DNA of 64,000 nucleotides from M2408 sp040386975 (GCA_040386975.1 JAZKEO010000016.1:1-64000), one strand, 5' to 3'; positions 8,381-17,260 are shown, counted from the first letter of the stretch. The notes: generated from the letters alone by a model not told the origin. Program-made: numbers and translations.

Positions 8381-9613
8381 ATGTCAAGCCTAAAAAACAT
8401 CTTTAATCCAAGTAAAAACGAGTATACTGATATCTTTGAGAGAACAAGGTATCTTATGTCTTACCGAATAACACTTTTTTTATCTATAGCATTATTTGTT
8501 TTAGACATAATCCTTTTGGCTTATTTCAGTTTGGGGAATGTTTTAATGGTTTCAATAGGTTTAACGGCAGCAGTAATTTGCTTTTTTTACATTCGAATCA
8601 CAGGAAAATATAAAACTTTTATACTTGGATTTAATTTAATTGGTGCTTTTCTGTGTATTTTTACTTTGTTTTATATCAATGATCAACCGAGAATCGTTGA
8701 TGGACTTTGGATGGTAGTTAGTTCCATGTTTACTTTTTTTACAGTAGGGAAGAAGTGGGGAGCGATTATTACTGCGATTCACGGTGTCGTGCTTACAACT
8801 TTTTTCTTATTCTTTTTTAATGATCAAATTGCACTGCTAAAAACACTAAGCCAAATTCAAGTTAGTGCTTTTTCGTCAAATATTTTAATCTGTTTTTCCA
8901 TCTTTTTCTATTTAAATTGGCAAAATATTAAAACAGCGCAGGAAGCACAAGATGAAATTAATAAAACGAAAGAATTTTTAGTTGATCAAATAGATGTTAT
9001 CAATAAGCAAAATGATGAAAAAACCGTTCTTTTAAAAGAAATTCATCACCGTGTTAAAAATAATTTGCAGGTAATTGTTAGTTTACTTAGACTTCAATCC
9101 CGCGATATTCAACATATTGAAGAAGCTGCTAAATTTGATGAATCAATTAATCGTGTGATGGCAATGTCTTTGATTCACGAGAAAATTTATCAAACAGAAA
9201 ATTTTTCACATATTAACTTAGAGGATTATTTTAAAACATTGGCCAATGATATGATTAGAACAGTACAAGTTGGTAAAAAAATCGAATTAGACATCAATTG
9301 TAAGGTTGATAATTTAGGTTTAAAACCTGTTGTGCCAATAGCTTTGATTTTTAATGAATTGCTCTCAAATTCAATTAAATACGCTTTTGAAAAAACAGAG
9401 CATCCAAAAATTACGGTGAATATGAACGAACATATTAAGAATTTCGTTGAGTTTACATATTCAGATAATGGAACTTGGAAAGAAGCAAGAAGAGAAAATT
9501 CGTTTGGACTCGAATTAATAGACACACTATCAGAGCAATTAAACGGACATTTTGAACTGTATAAGTCAAATGGAACAAAATATCAGTTTTATTTTGAAAA
9601 GATAGATTCATAG
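8381..9613 (+). CDS. Membrane sensor histidine kinase, HisKA_2/HWE-like type
   Basis: An N-terminal block of about six hydrophobic segments (residues 25-190) is followed by a coiled-coil linker and a histidine phosphotransfer domain of the HisKA_2 class with KEIHHRVKNNLQV (about residues 219-231), where the first or second His is phosphorylated. The ATPase domain follows, with FNELLSNSIKYAF as N box and FGLELIDTLSEQL as a late G box. Of about 410 residues, none form a periplasmic sensor domain, so the signal is probably sensed in the membrane. No response regulator gene is adjacent. The start is ATG 8381; an upstream TTG at 8363 is less likely. Confidence 0.87.
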   Translation: MSSLKNIFNPSKNEYTDIFERTRYLMSYRITLFLSIALFVLDIILLAYFSLGNVLMVSIGLTAAVICFFYIRITGKYKTFILGFNLIGAFLCIFTLFYINDQPRIVDGLWMVVSSMFTFFTVGKKWGAIITAIHGVVLTTFFLFFFNDQIALLKTLSQIQVSAFSSNILICFSIFFYLNWQNIKTAQEAQDEINKTKEFLVDQIDVINKQNDEKTVLLKEIHHRVKNNLQVIVSLLRLQSRDIQHIEEAAKFDESINRVMAMSLIHEKIYQTENFSHINLEDYFKTLANDMIRTVQVGKKIELDINCKVDNLGLKPVVPIALIFNELLSNSIKYAFEKTEHPKITVNMNEHIKNFVEFTYSDNGTWKEARRENSFGLELIDTLSEQLNGHFELYKSNGTKYQFYFEKIDS

Positions 9614-9640
9614 ATTACTTTTGTTAACTAGTTAAGAGGA

Positions 9641-9768
9641 ATTCTAAAAATTTGTTTTTTTTTTAGGCGAACAAGATTTTGAAAGCGGTTCCGATAGTTA
9701 TCGGAATTACATTAATGAGCATTTTATAATTGCAGTTCAACGAAGAAAAAGCTATTTTTGGAAATCCG
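9641..9768. repeat. Palindromic intergenic element, copy 1 (with an inner TTCCGATAGTTATCGGAA)
   Basis: When aligned to the reverse complement of 28221-28338 it shares the ends (TTCTAAAAATT / AATTTTTnGAA-like), a block GGCGAACAAGATTTT, and GTTCAACGAAGAAAAAGC. This copy carries an extra perfect inverted repeat TTCCGATA-GT-TATCGGAA (9689-9706) in place of the central GAGTTTAC-type palindrome. Other copies lie at 11203, 28221 and 42111. Confidence 0.65.
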
Positions 9769-9784
9769 TAAAAAAAAAATCGAC

Positions 9785-10360
9785 ATGACTTCAACAGAAT
9801 TATTAGAGGAAATAAAAACTATTACAAATAATAATATTGAGTTAATTAAAACTCGTTTTGCAAAACTTTCTGATGAACAAAAAAAATGGAAAGCTCAAGA
9901 ATCATCTTGGAATATAAATGAGATTTTTGCTCATTTAAACCAATTTGCAATTTACTACCAACTAACCTTTAAAATAAAGATTGCTCGTACAAAATTTAAA
10001 ACTCCAGCTGAAAATTTCGTTTCTTCTCCTTTAGGTCGTTCCGTTTGGAAATCTATGAAATTAGGGAATGCTCATAATGTGAAACGAAAAATGAAAGCTG
10101 TTAAATCCTACAATCCAAGTCTTGATCCAAGTTTGGTAAAAGGAAATGATGTAGAAGAATTTGAGAAAAACATGTATGATTTACAGGAAATTATCGAATC
10201 GGCAAAAAAAGTAAACCTTAGAAAAATTAAAATTCCAATTTCAATTAGTAAAATAATTCGTTTGAAATTAGGTGATGCTTTTTTATTCGTTGTTTATCAT
10301 AATGAAAGACATCTGCAACAAGCCTTGAATGTTGTAAATAATCCAAAATTCCCTAAATAA
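9785..10360 (+). CDS. DinB/YfiT-like metal-binding protein
   Basis: The product has 191 residues from ATG 9785 and is a four-helix-bundle protein of the DinB superfamily. The metal triad is visible as AHLNQF (about residue 52) and YHNERHLQQAL near the C-terminus, which contains an HxxxH pair. Family members are thought to be thiol-dependent transferases or stress proteins; the substrate is unknown. The upstream TTG at 9758 lies inside a palindromic repeat element and is not a credible start. It may be followed on the same transcript by the NlpC/P60 gene, but a repeat separates them. Confidence 0.8.
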   Translation: MTSTELLEEIKTITNNNIELIKTRFAKLSDEQKKWKAQESSWNINEIFAHLNQFAIYYQLTFKIKIARTKFKTPAENFVSSPLGRSVWKSMKLGNAHNVKRKMKAVKSYNPSLDPSLVKGNDVEEFEKNMYDLQEIIESAKKVNLRKIKIPISISKIIRLKLGDAFLFVVYHNERHLQQALNVVNNPKFPK

Positions 10361-10376
10361 AAGAAAATTTTGTGAT

Positions 10377-10406
10377 TTCTTAGTGCTTTTCTGTCTTAGT
10401 GGCAAG
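10377..10406. repeat. Dispersed repeat TTCTTAGTGCTTTTCTGTCTTnGTGGCA, copy 1
   Basis: These bases match 17678-17706 at all but one of about 28 positions. Both copies lie between genes. They belong to the broad Bacteroidota family of 'GCCACnAAGACAGnAAAGCACTAAGAA' repeats. Confidence 0.65.
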
Positions 10407-10419
10407 TAATAAATAACTT

Positions 10420-11166
10420 ATGAGTAAAAAAATCGCTTTTTGTAAAGTTTCTATTTCCCCACTTAGGAAAGAAAGTTCTGATGCTTCTGAAATGGTTTCA
10501 CAATTGCTTTTTGGAGAATTGGTGGAAATTGAGGAGGTCAAAAATAATTGGACAAAAGTTACTACTTTTTTTGATAATTATGAAGCTTGGACGGATACGA
10601 AACACTTAATTTACCTTTCAGAAAAAGAAGTTAACAGACATCTTGACGGTTTAACAATTGAAACCACTTTGATTCGTGAAATTCAAACTCCTTGGGGAAA
10701 TCAATTCATCACACGAGGAGCTTTTATTCATGATGAAGCTTCTGATTTCAATATCGGACAAAATGAATTCAGTTTTTTAAATCGAATAGAAGAAGAAAAC
10801 TTCACTTTGGAATCTTATGCAAAATCGTATTTGAATGCTCCTTATTTGTGGGGAGGGAAATCGCCTTTTGGGATTGATTGCTCAGGATTTACGCAACAAG
10901 TTTTTCGCTATTTTGATAAAAAAATCCCTCGAGATGCTTATCAGCAAGCGGAACATGGAATGGAAATAGATTTTGATGATAAATTGGAAGGCGACTTGGC
11001 TTTTTTCTCTAATTCATCAGGGAAAATCACCCATGTAGGGATTGTTTTAAATGATTCTCAAATCATTCACGCAAGTGGTCAAGTTAAAATCGATGTTCTC
11101 AAAAAAGATGGAATTTATTCTTTTGATGAAAAAACACACGATTTGATTTCTATAAAGAGAATTTAG
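10420..11166 (+). CDS. NlpC/P60 cysteine peptidase with N-terminal SH3-like domain
   Basis: A C40-family endopeptidase that cleaves peptidoglycan stem peptides, usually the D-Glu-diamino acid bond, or recycled muropeptides. Residues 1-75 form a bacterial SH3 domain and a second SH3-like segment follows. The catalytic domain (about 125-248) has GIDCSGF (Cys154), THVGIV (His) and IIHASG (third polar residue). The protein has 248 residues and no obvious signal peptide, which favours a cytoplasmic, YkfC-like recycling role. It ends at TAG 11166. A second NlpC/P60 protein, which does have a signal peptide, is at 31117. Confidence 0.9.
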   Translation: MSKKIAFCKVSISPLRKESSDASEMVSQLLFGELVEIEEVKNNWTKVTTFFDNYEAWTDTKHLIYLSEKEVNRHLDGLTIETTLIREIQTPWGNQFITRGAFIHDEASDFNIGQNEFSFLNRIEEENFTLESYAKSYLNAPYLWGGKSPFGIDCSGFTQQVFRYFDKKIPRDAYQQAEHGMEIDFDDKLEGDLAFFSNSSGKITHVGIVLNDSQIIHASGQVKIDVLKKDGIYSFDEKTHDLISIKRI

Positions 11167-11202
11167 TTTTTATTAAATCCATTTTTAATTATTTAGAATT
11201 TT

Positions 11203-11304
11203 AAAATCACTTAAATCGAGGCATTTTGAAATTTTAACGAATGAGTTTACATTTTGTAAATGAATGAGTTAAAGCTTTGAAGTAACGAAAAGTTAAGTGA
11301 TTTT
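11203..11304. repeat. Palindromic intergenic element, copy 2
   Basis: The outer arms are AAAATCACTTAA (11203-11214) and TTAAGTGATTTT (11293-11304). The centre is GAGTTTAC-ATTTT-GTAAATGA. The blocks GAGGC, AAATTTT, TAAATGAA and TAACGAA line up with the copies at 28221-28338 and 42111-42223. The whole 102 bases could fold into one long hairpin. No protein is encoded. Confidence 0.7.
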
Positions 11305-11326
11305 TATAAAATACCACAAAAAAGGT

Positions 11327-11358
11327 ATTGCAAGAGATGTTACCCAACTATACTTTTG
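11327..11358 (+). promoter_or_regulatory. Promoter of the DUF4856-imelysin operon
   Basis: ATTG (11327-11330), a 20-base spacer and TACTTTTG (11351-11358) give a good Bacteroidota promoter. The predicted transcript start near 11363 leaves a leader of about 30 bases. No Fur-type box is obvious. Confidence 0.6.
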
Positions 11359-11393
11359 TCTCATAATTTAAAACAATTCTAAATAACAAAAAT

Positions 11394-12542
11394 ATGAAAA
11401 ACAAATTTATAAAAACGGGACTTTTTTTGATGATGTCATCTCTTTTAATTGTTGGATGTAAGAAAAAAGAAGTTGAACCTACAGAAGAAGTTCCAACTCC
11501 TACAACATATACAGTTCCTTCAACGTATAATTTTGTAAGTATTGATACTGTTGATTCAAAACAAAAAATTGCGATGTTAGCTGAATTAACAACTTACATC
11601 AAAACGACTCACTCAGCTACTGATGCTCCAATTTTAGACGCACAAAAATTGAAAGATATGTTCGCAAATATTGGTGGATATTTTTCAAGTGTTGAATTGA
11701 ATGGTGGTGGAAGTTTGAAAAGTAAATGTGAAGCAGGTTTCCAAGCAGATTTAGAGTCTAATTTCAATGGAATTGTAGCTGCAAGTACAAATGCTGCCAC
11801 TAACGCAACTACAACAACGGCTTCTGACGGTGTTTCTGGGAAAATGATTAGTGGTACACGTTACATTTTAGTTGACACTGCTGGAATTGAGTACAAAGAA
11901 TTCGCTGAAAAAGGTTTGATGAACGCTGTTTTTTATTACCAAGCAAGTACAATTTTAAACTCAATCTCAACTTTGGATAACACAACAAAAACAAATGGTA
12001 CAACAGCGCAAGAAAGAGCGTGGGATCAAGCATTTGCTTACTTTGGTGTTCCTGTAACATTCCCAACTGTGGTAACAGGATTGAAAAACTGGGGAAGCTA
12101 CTGTAATTCAGTGAGTAACTCTTTAGCTGGAAATACTTCAAACGAAGCTACGTCTTTAAATGCTACGATTATGAAAGCTTGGATTACAGGTCGTGCTGCA
12201 ATTTCTAATGGAGATGATGCAACAAGAAACTCTGCTATTACGAGTGTTTTGAGAAACTGGGAAAAAGTAATCGCAGGTAGATTTATTACTTACTGTAAAG
12301 GTGCTTTAGCAAATGTTACTGCTCCTGCAACTTATCACCACAATTTATCAGAAGCTTTAGGTTTTATCAAAGCTTTCCAATTTAATTCTAATAAAACGAT
12401 TTCTGATACAGATATCGAAACATTAATGAATTATTTCAAAACAAACAATTCTGTAAACTTATATAAAGTTACTACTACAAATGTAAATAATGCTATTTCT
12501 AAAATGGCTTTTATATTTAACTTAGACGCTTCAAAACTATAA
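11394..12542 (+). CDS. DUF4856 lipoprotein
   Basis: The product has 382 residues. A lipoprotein signal with lipobox LIVGC (Cys about residue 22) is followed by KKKE and a Pro/Thr-rich linker, then the DUF4856 domain (YNFVSIDTVDSKQKIAMLAELTTYIKT... to the C-terminus). The domain is known in Bacteroidota as a surface or periplasmic lipoprotein often encoded beside imelysin-family genes, as here. Its activity is unknown; a role in haem or iron uptake is inferred from such neighbourhoods only. Thr/Ser/Asn-rich stretches (NAATNATTTTAS) suggest flexible loops. A strong hairpin separates it from the imelysin gene. Confidence 0.88.
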   Translation: MKNKFIKTGLFLMMSSLLIVGCKKKEVEPTEEVPTPTTYTVPSTYNFVSIDTVDSKQKIAMLAELTTYIKTTHSATDAPILDAQKLKDMFANIGGYFSSVELNGGGSLKSKCEAGFQADLESNFNGIVAASTNAATNATTTTASDGVSGKMISGTRYILVDTAGIEYKEFAEKGLMNAVFYYQASTILNSISTLDNTTKTNGTTAQERAWDQAFAYFGVPVTFPTVVTGLKNWGSYCNSVSNSLAGNTSNEATSLNATIMKAWITGRAAISNGDDATRNSAITSVLRNWEKVIAGRFITYCKGALANVTAPATYHHNLSEALGFIKAFQFNSNKTISDTDIETLMNYFKTNNSVNLYKVTTTNVNNAISKMAFIFNLDASKL

Positions 12543-12568
12543 GAACGTTTAAACATAGATTATAATTG

Positions 12569-12602
12569 AGAGTTAGTTGATTGTTTTCATTCAACTAACT
12601 CT
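12569..12602 (+). terminator. Intercistronic hairpin between DUF4856 and imelysin genes
   Basis: AGAGTTAGTTGA and TCAACTAACTCT form a perfect 12-pair stem around a 10-base loop, followed by TTCTAAT rather than a full T run. It may partly terminate transcription or protect the upstream mRNA end, so that the lipoprotein gene is expressed more than the second gene. Confidence 0.65.
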
Positions 12603-12619
12603 TTCTAATATTTAAAAAT

Positions 12620-13693
12620 ATGAATCACGTAAAAAAATATTTCCCACTTTTATTATTACTCGTTTTTTCTTTTAGTTGTAAAAAGAACAAAAAAGAGGAA
12701 GAAAGTGATTCAGATTTTAAGAAATCTACTATTTTAGAAAATGTTGGTTCAAATCTTATTTTGGCGAATTACCAAACAATGGATTTGAAATTAACAGATT
12801 TCCAGCAAAAATACGATACATTTATTGCTAACCAAAGTCCTGAAAACTTTACACTTTTGAAAAGCTCTTGGAAAGAATCGTATATTCAATGGGAAAAGAT
12901 CTTGATGTTTGAATTTGGTCCAGCAATGGAAGAATTGATGAAAGCTTCTTTTGGTACTTTTCCTTCCGATACAACAAAAGTCTTAAACAACATCTCTACA
13001 GGAAGTTACGATTTATACCAAGTTTCGAATATTACTGCTCAAGGACTTCCAGTTTTTGACTTTTTATTATACAGAAACAATGCGATTTCCTTTTTTGGAC
13101 AAACTAATTATGCTCAATATGGAAAGGAGTTGATTCTAAAGATGAAAGGACACCTTCAAACAGTTATTTCAAAATGGAATTCAAGCTATCTTTCAACTTT
13201 TGTATCTTCTACTGGAACTGAGTCAACAAGTGCTTTTTCTATTTTTGTAAATGAATTCGTAAAATCTTACGAAGAATTAAAATGGACAAAAATTGGAATT
13301 CCTCTAGGAAAACAAAGCCTAGGAATAACACAGCCTTATTACATTGAAGCGAAATATTCAAAAATATCCTTCCAATTAATGCTTGAAAACATGAAAGCAC
13401 TTCAGCGTTTATTTAATGGAGACAAAGAAGATGGCACCATTGGAGTTGGTTTTGATGATTACTTAAATGCTTTAGACAAAAATTCTTTAACAAATTCAAT
13501 CAATACAGAGTTTCAAGGAATTATTTCCATTATAGGAACTTTCACTACTGATTTTGAAACTACTTTGAATAACAATCCACAAGATTTGGATGCTTTGTAC
13601 ACAAAAATTCATAATCTTACTGTTTTACTTAAAACGGATATGACTTCTTCCTTTGGGATTATGATTACTTACCAAGATAATGATGGTGATTAA
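12620..13693 (+). CDS. Imelysin-family lipoprotein (M75-like)
   Basis: The product has 357 residues. The lipoprotein signal ends with FSFSC (Cys about 20). The imelysin fold is recognised from ANYQTMDLKLTDF, KSSWKESYIQWEKILMFEFGPA and the region QGLPVFDFLLYRN. Imelysins are iron-regulated periplasmic or surface proteins whose usual GxHxxE motif is proposed to bind metal. Here the corresponding site reads GLPVFDF, so the His is missing and the Glu is Asp. Any metal or peptidase function is therefore doubtful for this member. It is the second gene of the pair with the DUF4856 lipoprotein. Confidence 0.85.
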   Translation: MNHVKKYFPLLLLLVFSFSCKKNKKEEESDSDFKKSTILENVGSNLILANYQTMDLKLTDFQQKYDTFIANQSPENFTLLKSSWKESYIQWEKILMFEFGPAMEELMKASFGTFPSDTTKVLNNISTGSYDLYQVSNITAQGLPVFDFLLYRNNAISFFGQTNYAQYGKELILKMKGHLQTVISKWNSSYLSTFVSSTGTESTSAFSIFVNEFVKSYEELKWTKIGIPLGKQSLGITQPYYIEAKYSKISFQLMLENMKALQRLFNGDKEDGTIGVGFDDYLNALDKNSLTNSINTEFQGIISIIGTFTTDFETTLNNNPQDLDALYTKIHNLTVLLKTDMTSSFGIMITYQDNDGD

Positions 13694-13703
13694 AAGTATT
13701 TGT

Positions 13704-13716
13704 TTCGACAGGCTCA
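13704..13716. repeat. TTCGACAGGCTCA repeat, isolated copy
   Basis: This is the only copy of the 13-base core away from the GIY-YIG gene, 31 kb distant from it. It lies ten bases after the imelysin stop codon. Confidence 0.75.
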
Positions 13717-13756
13717 ACAAACTGTTTTGAAAAAATAGATTAATTTAAACAATTTA

Positions 13757-13860
13757 AATGATGCTGAAAGCATCAAATATCTTAGACGGACGATTTATCG
13801 GACGTCGTGAGAAGGAAAATGAATACGCTTTTGGCGTGTGTTTTTGTTTAAAAACCATGA
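13757..13860. repeat. Intergenic repeat-like stretch with GATGCTGAAAGCATC hairpin
   Basis: GATGCT-GAA-AGCATC forms a six-pair hairpin near 13759-13773, followed by GGACGATTTATCGGACGTCG-like inverted segments. Short 'TGATGCTGAAAGCATCA' palindromes are familiar in Bacteroidota intergenic DNA. I see no gene in 13694-13965. Confidence 0.4.
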
Positions 13861-13940
13861 CTAAAGCTAAATTTTATTCATTGTGAATTAGATTTCATTT
13901 AAATCGATTTAGAAATTGCATATTAATTGTGTAAAAGAAG

Positions 13941-13948
13941 TATCTTTG
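13941..13948 (+). promoter_or_regulatory. -7 element of glyA
   Basis: TATCTTTG is a full match to TAnnTTTG, 17 bases before the ATG at 13966. It lies inside the upstream in-frame extension, so the longer reading from 13927 would not be transcribed. Confidence 0.55.
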
Positions 13949-13965
13949 CCAAAAAAATCTACATT

Positions 13966-15261
13966 ATGTTAGCAGAAATGAGACTGAGTATGAGAGACAC
14001 ACAAATTTTTGATTTGATTGAAGACGAAAAAAATCGTCAATTACATGGAATTGAATTGATTGCATCTGAAAACTTCGTAAGTGAACAAGTTATGCAGGCA
14101 ATGGGTTCTGTTTTAACCAACAAATACGCGGAAGGTTTACCTGGAAAACGTTATTATGGTGGTTGCGAAGTTGTTGATAAAGTGGAGCAATTGGCAATTG
14201 ACCGTTTGTGTAAATTATTCGGTGCTACATGGGCTAACGTACAACCACATTCTGGTGCTCAAGCAAATGCTGCGGTTTTCTTGGCTTGTTTGAATCCTGG
14301 AGATAAAATTTTAGGTTTTGACCTTTCTCATGGTGGACATTTGACACACGGTTCTCCGGTAAATTTCTCTGGAAAATTATACAAACCATTTTTCTATGGT
14401 GTAAACAAAGAAACTGGTCAAGTGGATTACGATGTTTTGGAAGAAGTTGCTCGTCGTGAGAAACCAAAAATGATTATTTGTGGAGCTTCCGCTTATTCTC
14501 GTGATTGGGATTATGCTCGAATCAGAAAAGTTGCTGACGAAATCGGAGCGTTGATTTTAGCTGATATTTCTCATCCTGCAGGTTTAATCGCTGCAGGTTT
14601 GTTAACAGATCCATTGGAGCATTGCCACATCATTACAACCACAACACACAAAACATTGCGTGGACCTCGTGGTGGTGTTATCATGATGCGTCACAATTTC
14701 GAAAATCCATTTGGAATCAAGTGGAATAATGGAAATTTACGTTCTATGGGAGCATTATTGGATGCAGCAGTTTTCCCAGGAATTCAAGGTGGACCATTGG
14801 AACATGTTATCGCAGCGAAAGCAGTTGCTTTTGGTGAAGCTTTGACAGATGAATACAAAACGTATATGAAACAAGTTCAAAAAAATGCTTCGATTATGGC
14901 AGATGAATTTGTGAAATTAGGATATAAAATTATCTCTGGAGGAACAGACAATCACTCGATGTTGATTGATTTACGTTCGAAAGGAGTTACAGGGAAAGAT
15001 GCTGAAATTACACTTGTAAAAGCGGATATTACTGTAAACAAAAACATGGTTCCTTTTGATACAGAATCTCCATTCGTAACTTCAGGTATTCGTGTTGGTA
15101 CACCAGCAATCACAACGCGTGGAATCAAAGAAAATGACATTCCAAAAATTGTATCTTTGATTGATAAAGTATTGACAAATATTTCAAATGAAACTGTTAT
15201 CGCAGAAGTTAGAAAAGAAGTAAACGCTATGATGAGTGGTTTGCCTTTGTTTCAGATGTGA
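13966..15261 (+). CDS. glyA: Serine hydroxymethyltransferase
   Basis: A cytoplasmic PLP enzyme that makes glycine and 5,10-methylene-tetrahydrofolate from serine, the main source of one-carbon units. Family blocks include IELIASENFVS, NKYAEGLPGKRYYGG, QPHSGAQANAAVF, the PLP-lysine segment TTTTHKTLRGPRGG and the C-terminal TSGIRVGTPAITTRG. The family normally begins at MRDTQIFDLI, so the true start may be ATG 13990; 13966 is the most upstream ATG that fits the -7 element. It is followed by fmt, another folate-dependent gene, but under a separate promoter and behind a terminator. Confidence 0.97.
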   Translation: MLAEMRLSMRDTQIFDLIEDEKNRQLHGIELIASENFVSEQVMQAMGSVLTNKYAEGLPGKRYYGGCEVVDKVEQLAIDRLCKLFGATWANVQPHSGAQANAAVFLACLNPGDKILGFDLSHGGHLTHGSPVNFSGKLYKPFFYGVNKETGQVDYDVLEEVARREKPKMIICGASAYSRDWDYARIRKVADEIGALILADISHPAGLIAAGLLTDPLEHCHIITTTTHKTLRGPRGGVIMMRHNFENPFGIKWNNGNLRSMGALLDAAVFPGIQGGPLEHVIAAKAVAFGEALTDEYKTYMKQVQKNASIMADEFVKLGYKIISGGTDNHSMLIDLRSKGVTGKDAEITLVKADITVNKNMVPFDTESPFVTSGIRVGTPAITTRGIKENDIPKIVSLIDKVLTNISNETVIAEVRKEVNAMMSGLPLFQM

Positions 15262-15360
15262 TTTTCATGCTTCCTCCCTTTGAGAAGAAAAAGCACTGCT
15301 TTTGAAGATTAAGCGTTGGCGCAAGAGGATTGAGGTGGGTGACAATATTAATACATTGAG

Positions 15361-15388
15361 AAGGAGAATTTAGGTTCTCCTTTTTTAT
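15361..15388 (+). terminator. Terminator downstream of glyA
   Basis: AAGGAGAA (15361-15368) pairs with TTCTCCTT (15375-15382) around a six-base loop and runs into TTTTTTATTT. The 100 bases between the glyA stop and this hairpin hold a CTTCCTCCC...GAGGTGGG imperfect inverted repeat and no gene. Confidence 0.8.
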
Positions 15389-15479
15389 TTCCATAATTTT
15401 TAAAATCAAAACACAAAACACGAACTTTTTTTTATATTTTGCGTAGAATGAATTTCTTAGCACATTTAGTATAAGAAAG

Positions 15480-15884
15480 ATGACTTCATTTATAAAATAT
15501 ATTCTTGTTTTGCAGTTATTGTTATTGACAAATATCAGCTTTGCTGAAGTTGATACTACGCTTACTATTGATGCAAATGATTTTACTGATGAGAGTAGCG
15601 ACGTGCCTTTTTTTGACAGAAAGAATAAATACAAGAAAATCAAAAAAGTTAGAAAATCAAATTCTATAAGTCCAGCTGGTAAATTACGTTTAAACTCACA
15701 AAGTAAACGTGCTCGGAAATCAATGTCACGAAATCATAAAAATCACATTGTGCATAATAAATCTATTAGGCAACAACAAAGAAAACAAAAACAATTTTCT
15801 AAAAATATAAGTTTCCATAAGATTAAAAAGCTTAATTTTCNNNNNNNNNNAAGAAAAGGACAAAAAAGACACAAAAAAGAGTGA
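15480..15884 (+). CDS. Basic secreted protein interrupted by an assembly gap
   Basis: The visible frame has a signal peptide (YILVLQLLLLTNISFAE, cleavage near 22), a short acidic segment and then a long Lys/Arg/Ser/His-rich tail (KKIKKVRKSNS, RKQKQFSKN). Ten N at 15841-15850 break it, so its true length and end are unknown and the last ten residues depend on the N count being right. I do not recognise a family. Low-complexity basic tails of this kind are common in small secreted or cell-surface proteins of Bacteroidota. Confidence 0.5.
   Translation: MTSFIKYILVLQLLLLTNISFAEVDTTLTIDANDFTDESSDVPFFDRKNKYKKIKKVRKSNSISPAGKLRLNSQSKRARKSMSRNHKNHIVHNKSIRQQQRKQKQFSKNISFHKIKKLNFXXXXRKGQKRHKKE
15841..15850. 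other. Assembly gap (10 N)
   Basis: Ten consecutive N inside a coding region. The round number suggests a scaffold join of unknown real size. Confidence 0.95.
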
Positions 15885-15974
15885 GAAATATAAACGACGT
15901 AAAAACGGTTTTTTGATTTAATCATTTTTGTTTAAAAAGGAAAATTGTGTTTTTTTAATTGTTAATACCAAAAC

Positions 15975-16004
15975 CTTGTCTTTTTTTAGAAAATCTTACC
16001 TTTG
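15975..16004 (+). promoter_or_regulatory. Promoter of fmt
   Basis: CTTG (15975-15978), an 18-base spacer and TACCTTTG (15997-16004) match the Bacteroidota consensus. The leader would be about 60 bases, longer than that of most genes here. Confidence 0.6.
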
Positions 16005-16068
16005 TAAAGAGAATTTGTGGCTCAATGTTATACCTTGGATTTCTCCACATTAATTAGATACCTTTATA

Positions 16069-17028
16069 ATGAAAATAGTTTTTATGGGAACTCCCGATTT
16101 TGCAGTTGGGATTTTACAAGAATTGATAGATCAAAAAATGGATGTTGTTGCTGTTGTTACCGCTCCTGATAAACCTGCTGGTCGTGGACAGCAACTTTCT
16201 GAAAGTGCAGTGAAAAAATACGCTACAAGTGAGAATTTAAACATTTTACAGCCAACAAATTTAAAAGACGCTTTATTTATCGAGGATTTGAAAGCGCTTT
16301 CAGCAGATTTATTTGTTGTCGTTGCTTTTAGAATGTTGCCAGAAATCGTTTGGAATATGCCTCCAAAAGGAACGATTAATTTACACGCTTCTTTGTTACC
16401 AAATTACCGCGGAGCAGCTCCAATCAATTGGGCGATTATCAATGGAGAGAAAAAAACGGGTGTAACAACATTTTTTATCGAACAAGAAATCGATACAGGT
16501 TTAATCATCGAGAGAGAAGAACTTGAAATTACAGAAAATAAGACAGCAGGGGAATTACACGATAAATTATTGAATTTAGGTAAGAAATTAGTTTCACAAA
16601 GTGTAAGAAAAATTGAAGATGGAACTGTTGTTCGCATACCTCAACAAGATTTAATTGACGAAAAAGGGATTTTACCTGCACCAAAAATCTTCAAACCAAT
16701 GTGCGAAGTCGATTTTTCAAAGGATGTTCAAACGGTTCATAATTTTTGTCGTGGACTTTCACCTTATCCAACAGCTTGGACAGTAATAGAAAATCGTGAA
16801 ACAGGAGAAAAAAAGTCACTTAAGTTATTCAAAACTGAAAAAACAGAAACTTCTGTTGAGAACCAAGATGAGTTAATAGCCACCAAAAAAGATTTTTTCA
16901 TGCCTTGTGAGGACTTTTACCTTAAAGTCTTAGAATTGCAACCAGAAGGTAAGAGAAGGATGCTAGCTCACGAATTTTTGGCAGGATACGACATTTCTAA
17001 GTGGAAAATCTGTTCTTCAAAAGATTAG
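16069..17028 (+). CDS. fmt: Methionyl-tRNA formyltransferase
   Basis: Formylates the initiator Met-tRNA using 10-formyl-tetrahydrofolate. The product has 319 residues, normal for the family. The catalytic domain begins IVFMGTPDFAV and carries INLHASLLPNYRGAAPINWAI (Asn-His catalytic pair) and GVTTFFIEQEIDTG. The C-terminal OB-like tRNA-binding domain starts near residue 205 (FKPMCEVDFSKD). The start is unambiguous. No def gene is adjacent. Confidence 0.97.
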   Translation: MKIVFMGTPDFAVGILQELIDQKMDVVAVVTAPDKPAGRGQQLSESAVKKYATSENLNILQPTNLKDALFIEDLKALSADLFVVVAFRMLPEIVWNMPPKGTINLHASLLPNYRGAAPINWAIINGEKKTGVTTFFIEQEIDTGLIIEREELEITENKTAGELHDKLLNLGKKLVSQSVRKIEDGTVVRIPQQDLIDEKGILPAPKIFKPMCEVDFSKDVQTVHNFCRGLSPYPTAWTVIENRETGEKKSLKLFKTEKTETSVENQDELIATKKDFFMPCEDFYLKVLELQPEGKRRMLAHEFLAGYDISKWKICSSKD

Positions 17029-17252
17029 TTTATCCGCTAAAAAAGGTATTAAACCCTTGATTTTATTGAATTTTTTGAAAAATTGTGAAAAAATAATTTA
17101 TCTCTAAAATTACTTGAATTTTGAGTTTAAATTATTGATATTCATTAATTTAAAAGCGTTTAAAGCTGTTTTTCCTTATTAACATTTTTAGTGTTTTATC
17201 AACAAAATACATTTTATTTTTCATAAAGTGGCGTTCTGCTTGGTTTTTAGTA

Positions 17253-17260
17253 TATATTTG
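17253..17260 (+). promoter_or_regulatory. -7 element of the HU gene
   Basis: TATATTTG matches TAnnTTTG and places the transcript start near 17265, 26 bases before the HU ATG. No clear -33 box is seen. The 220 bases upstream hold no other feature that I can name. Confidence 0.5.

Noticed and set aside
9226..9525. 99-codon minus-strand frame
   Set aside because: It lies entirely within the ATPase domain of the sensor kinase and shows no start context, signal or family motif.
15743..15925. Minus-strand frame across the N gap
   Set aside because: It is antisense to the secreted gene, depends on unknown bases and has no family features.
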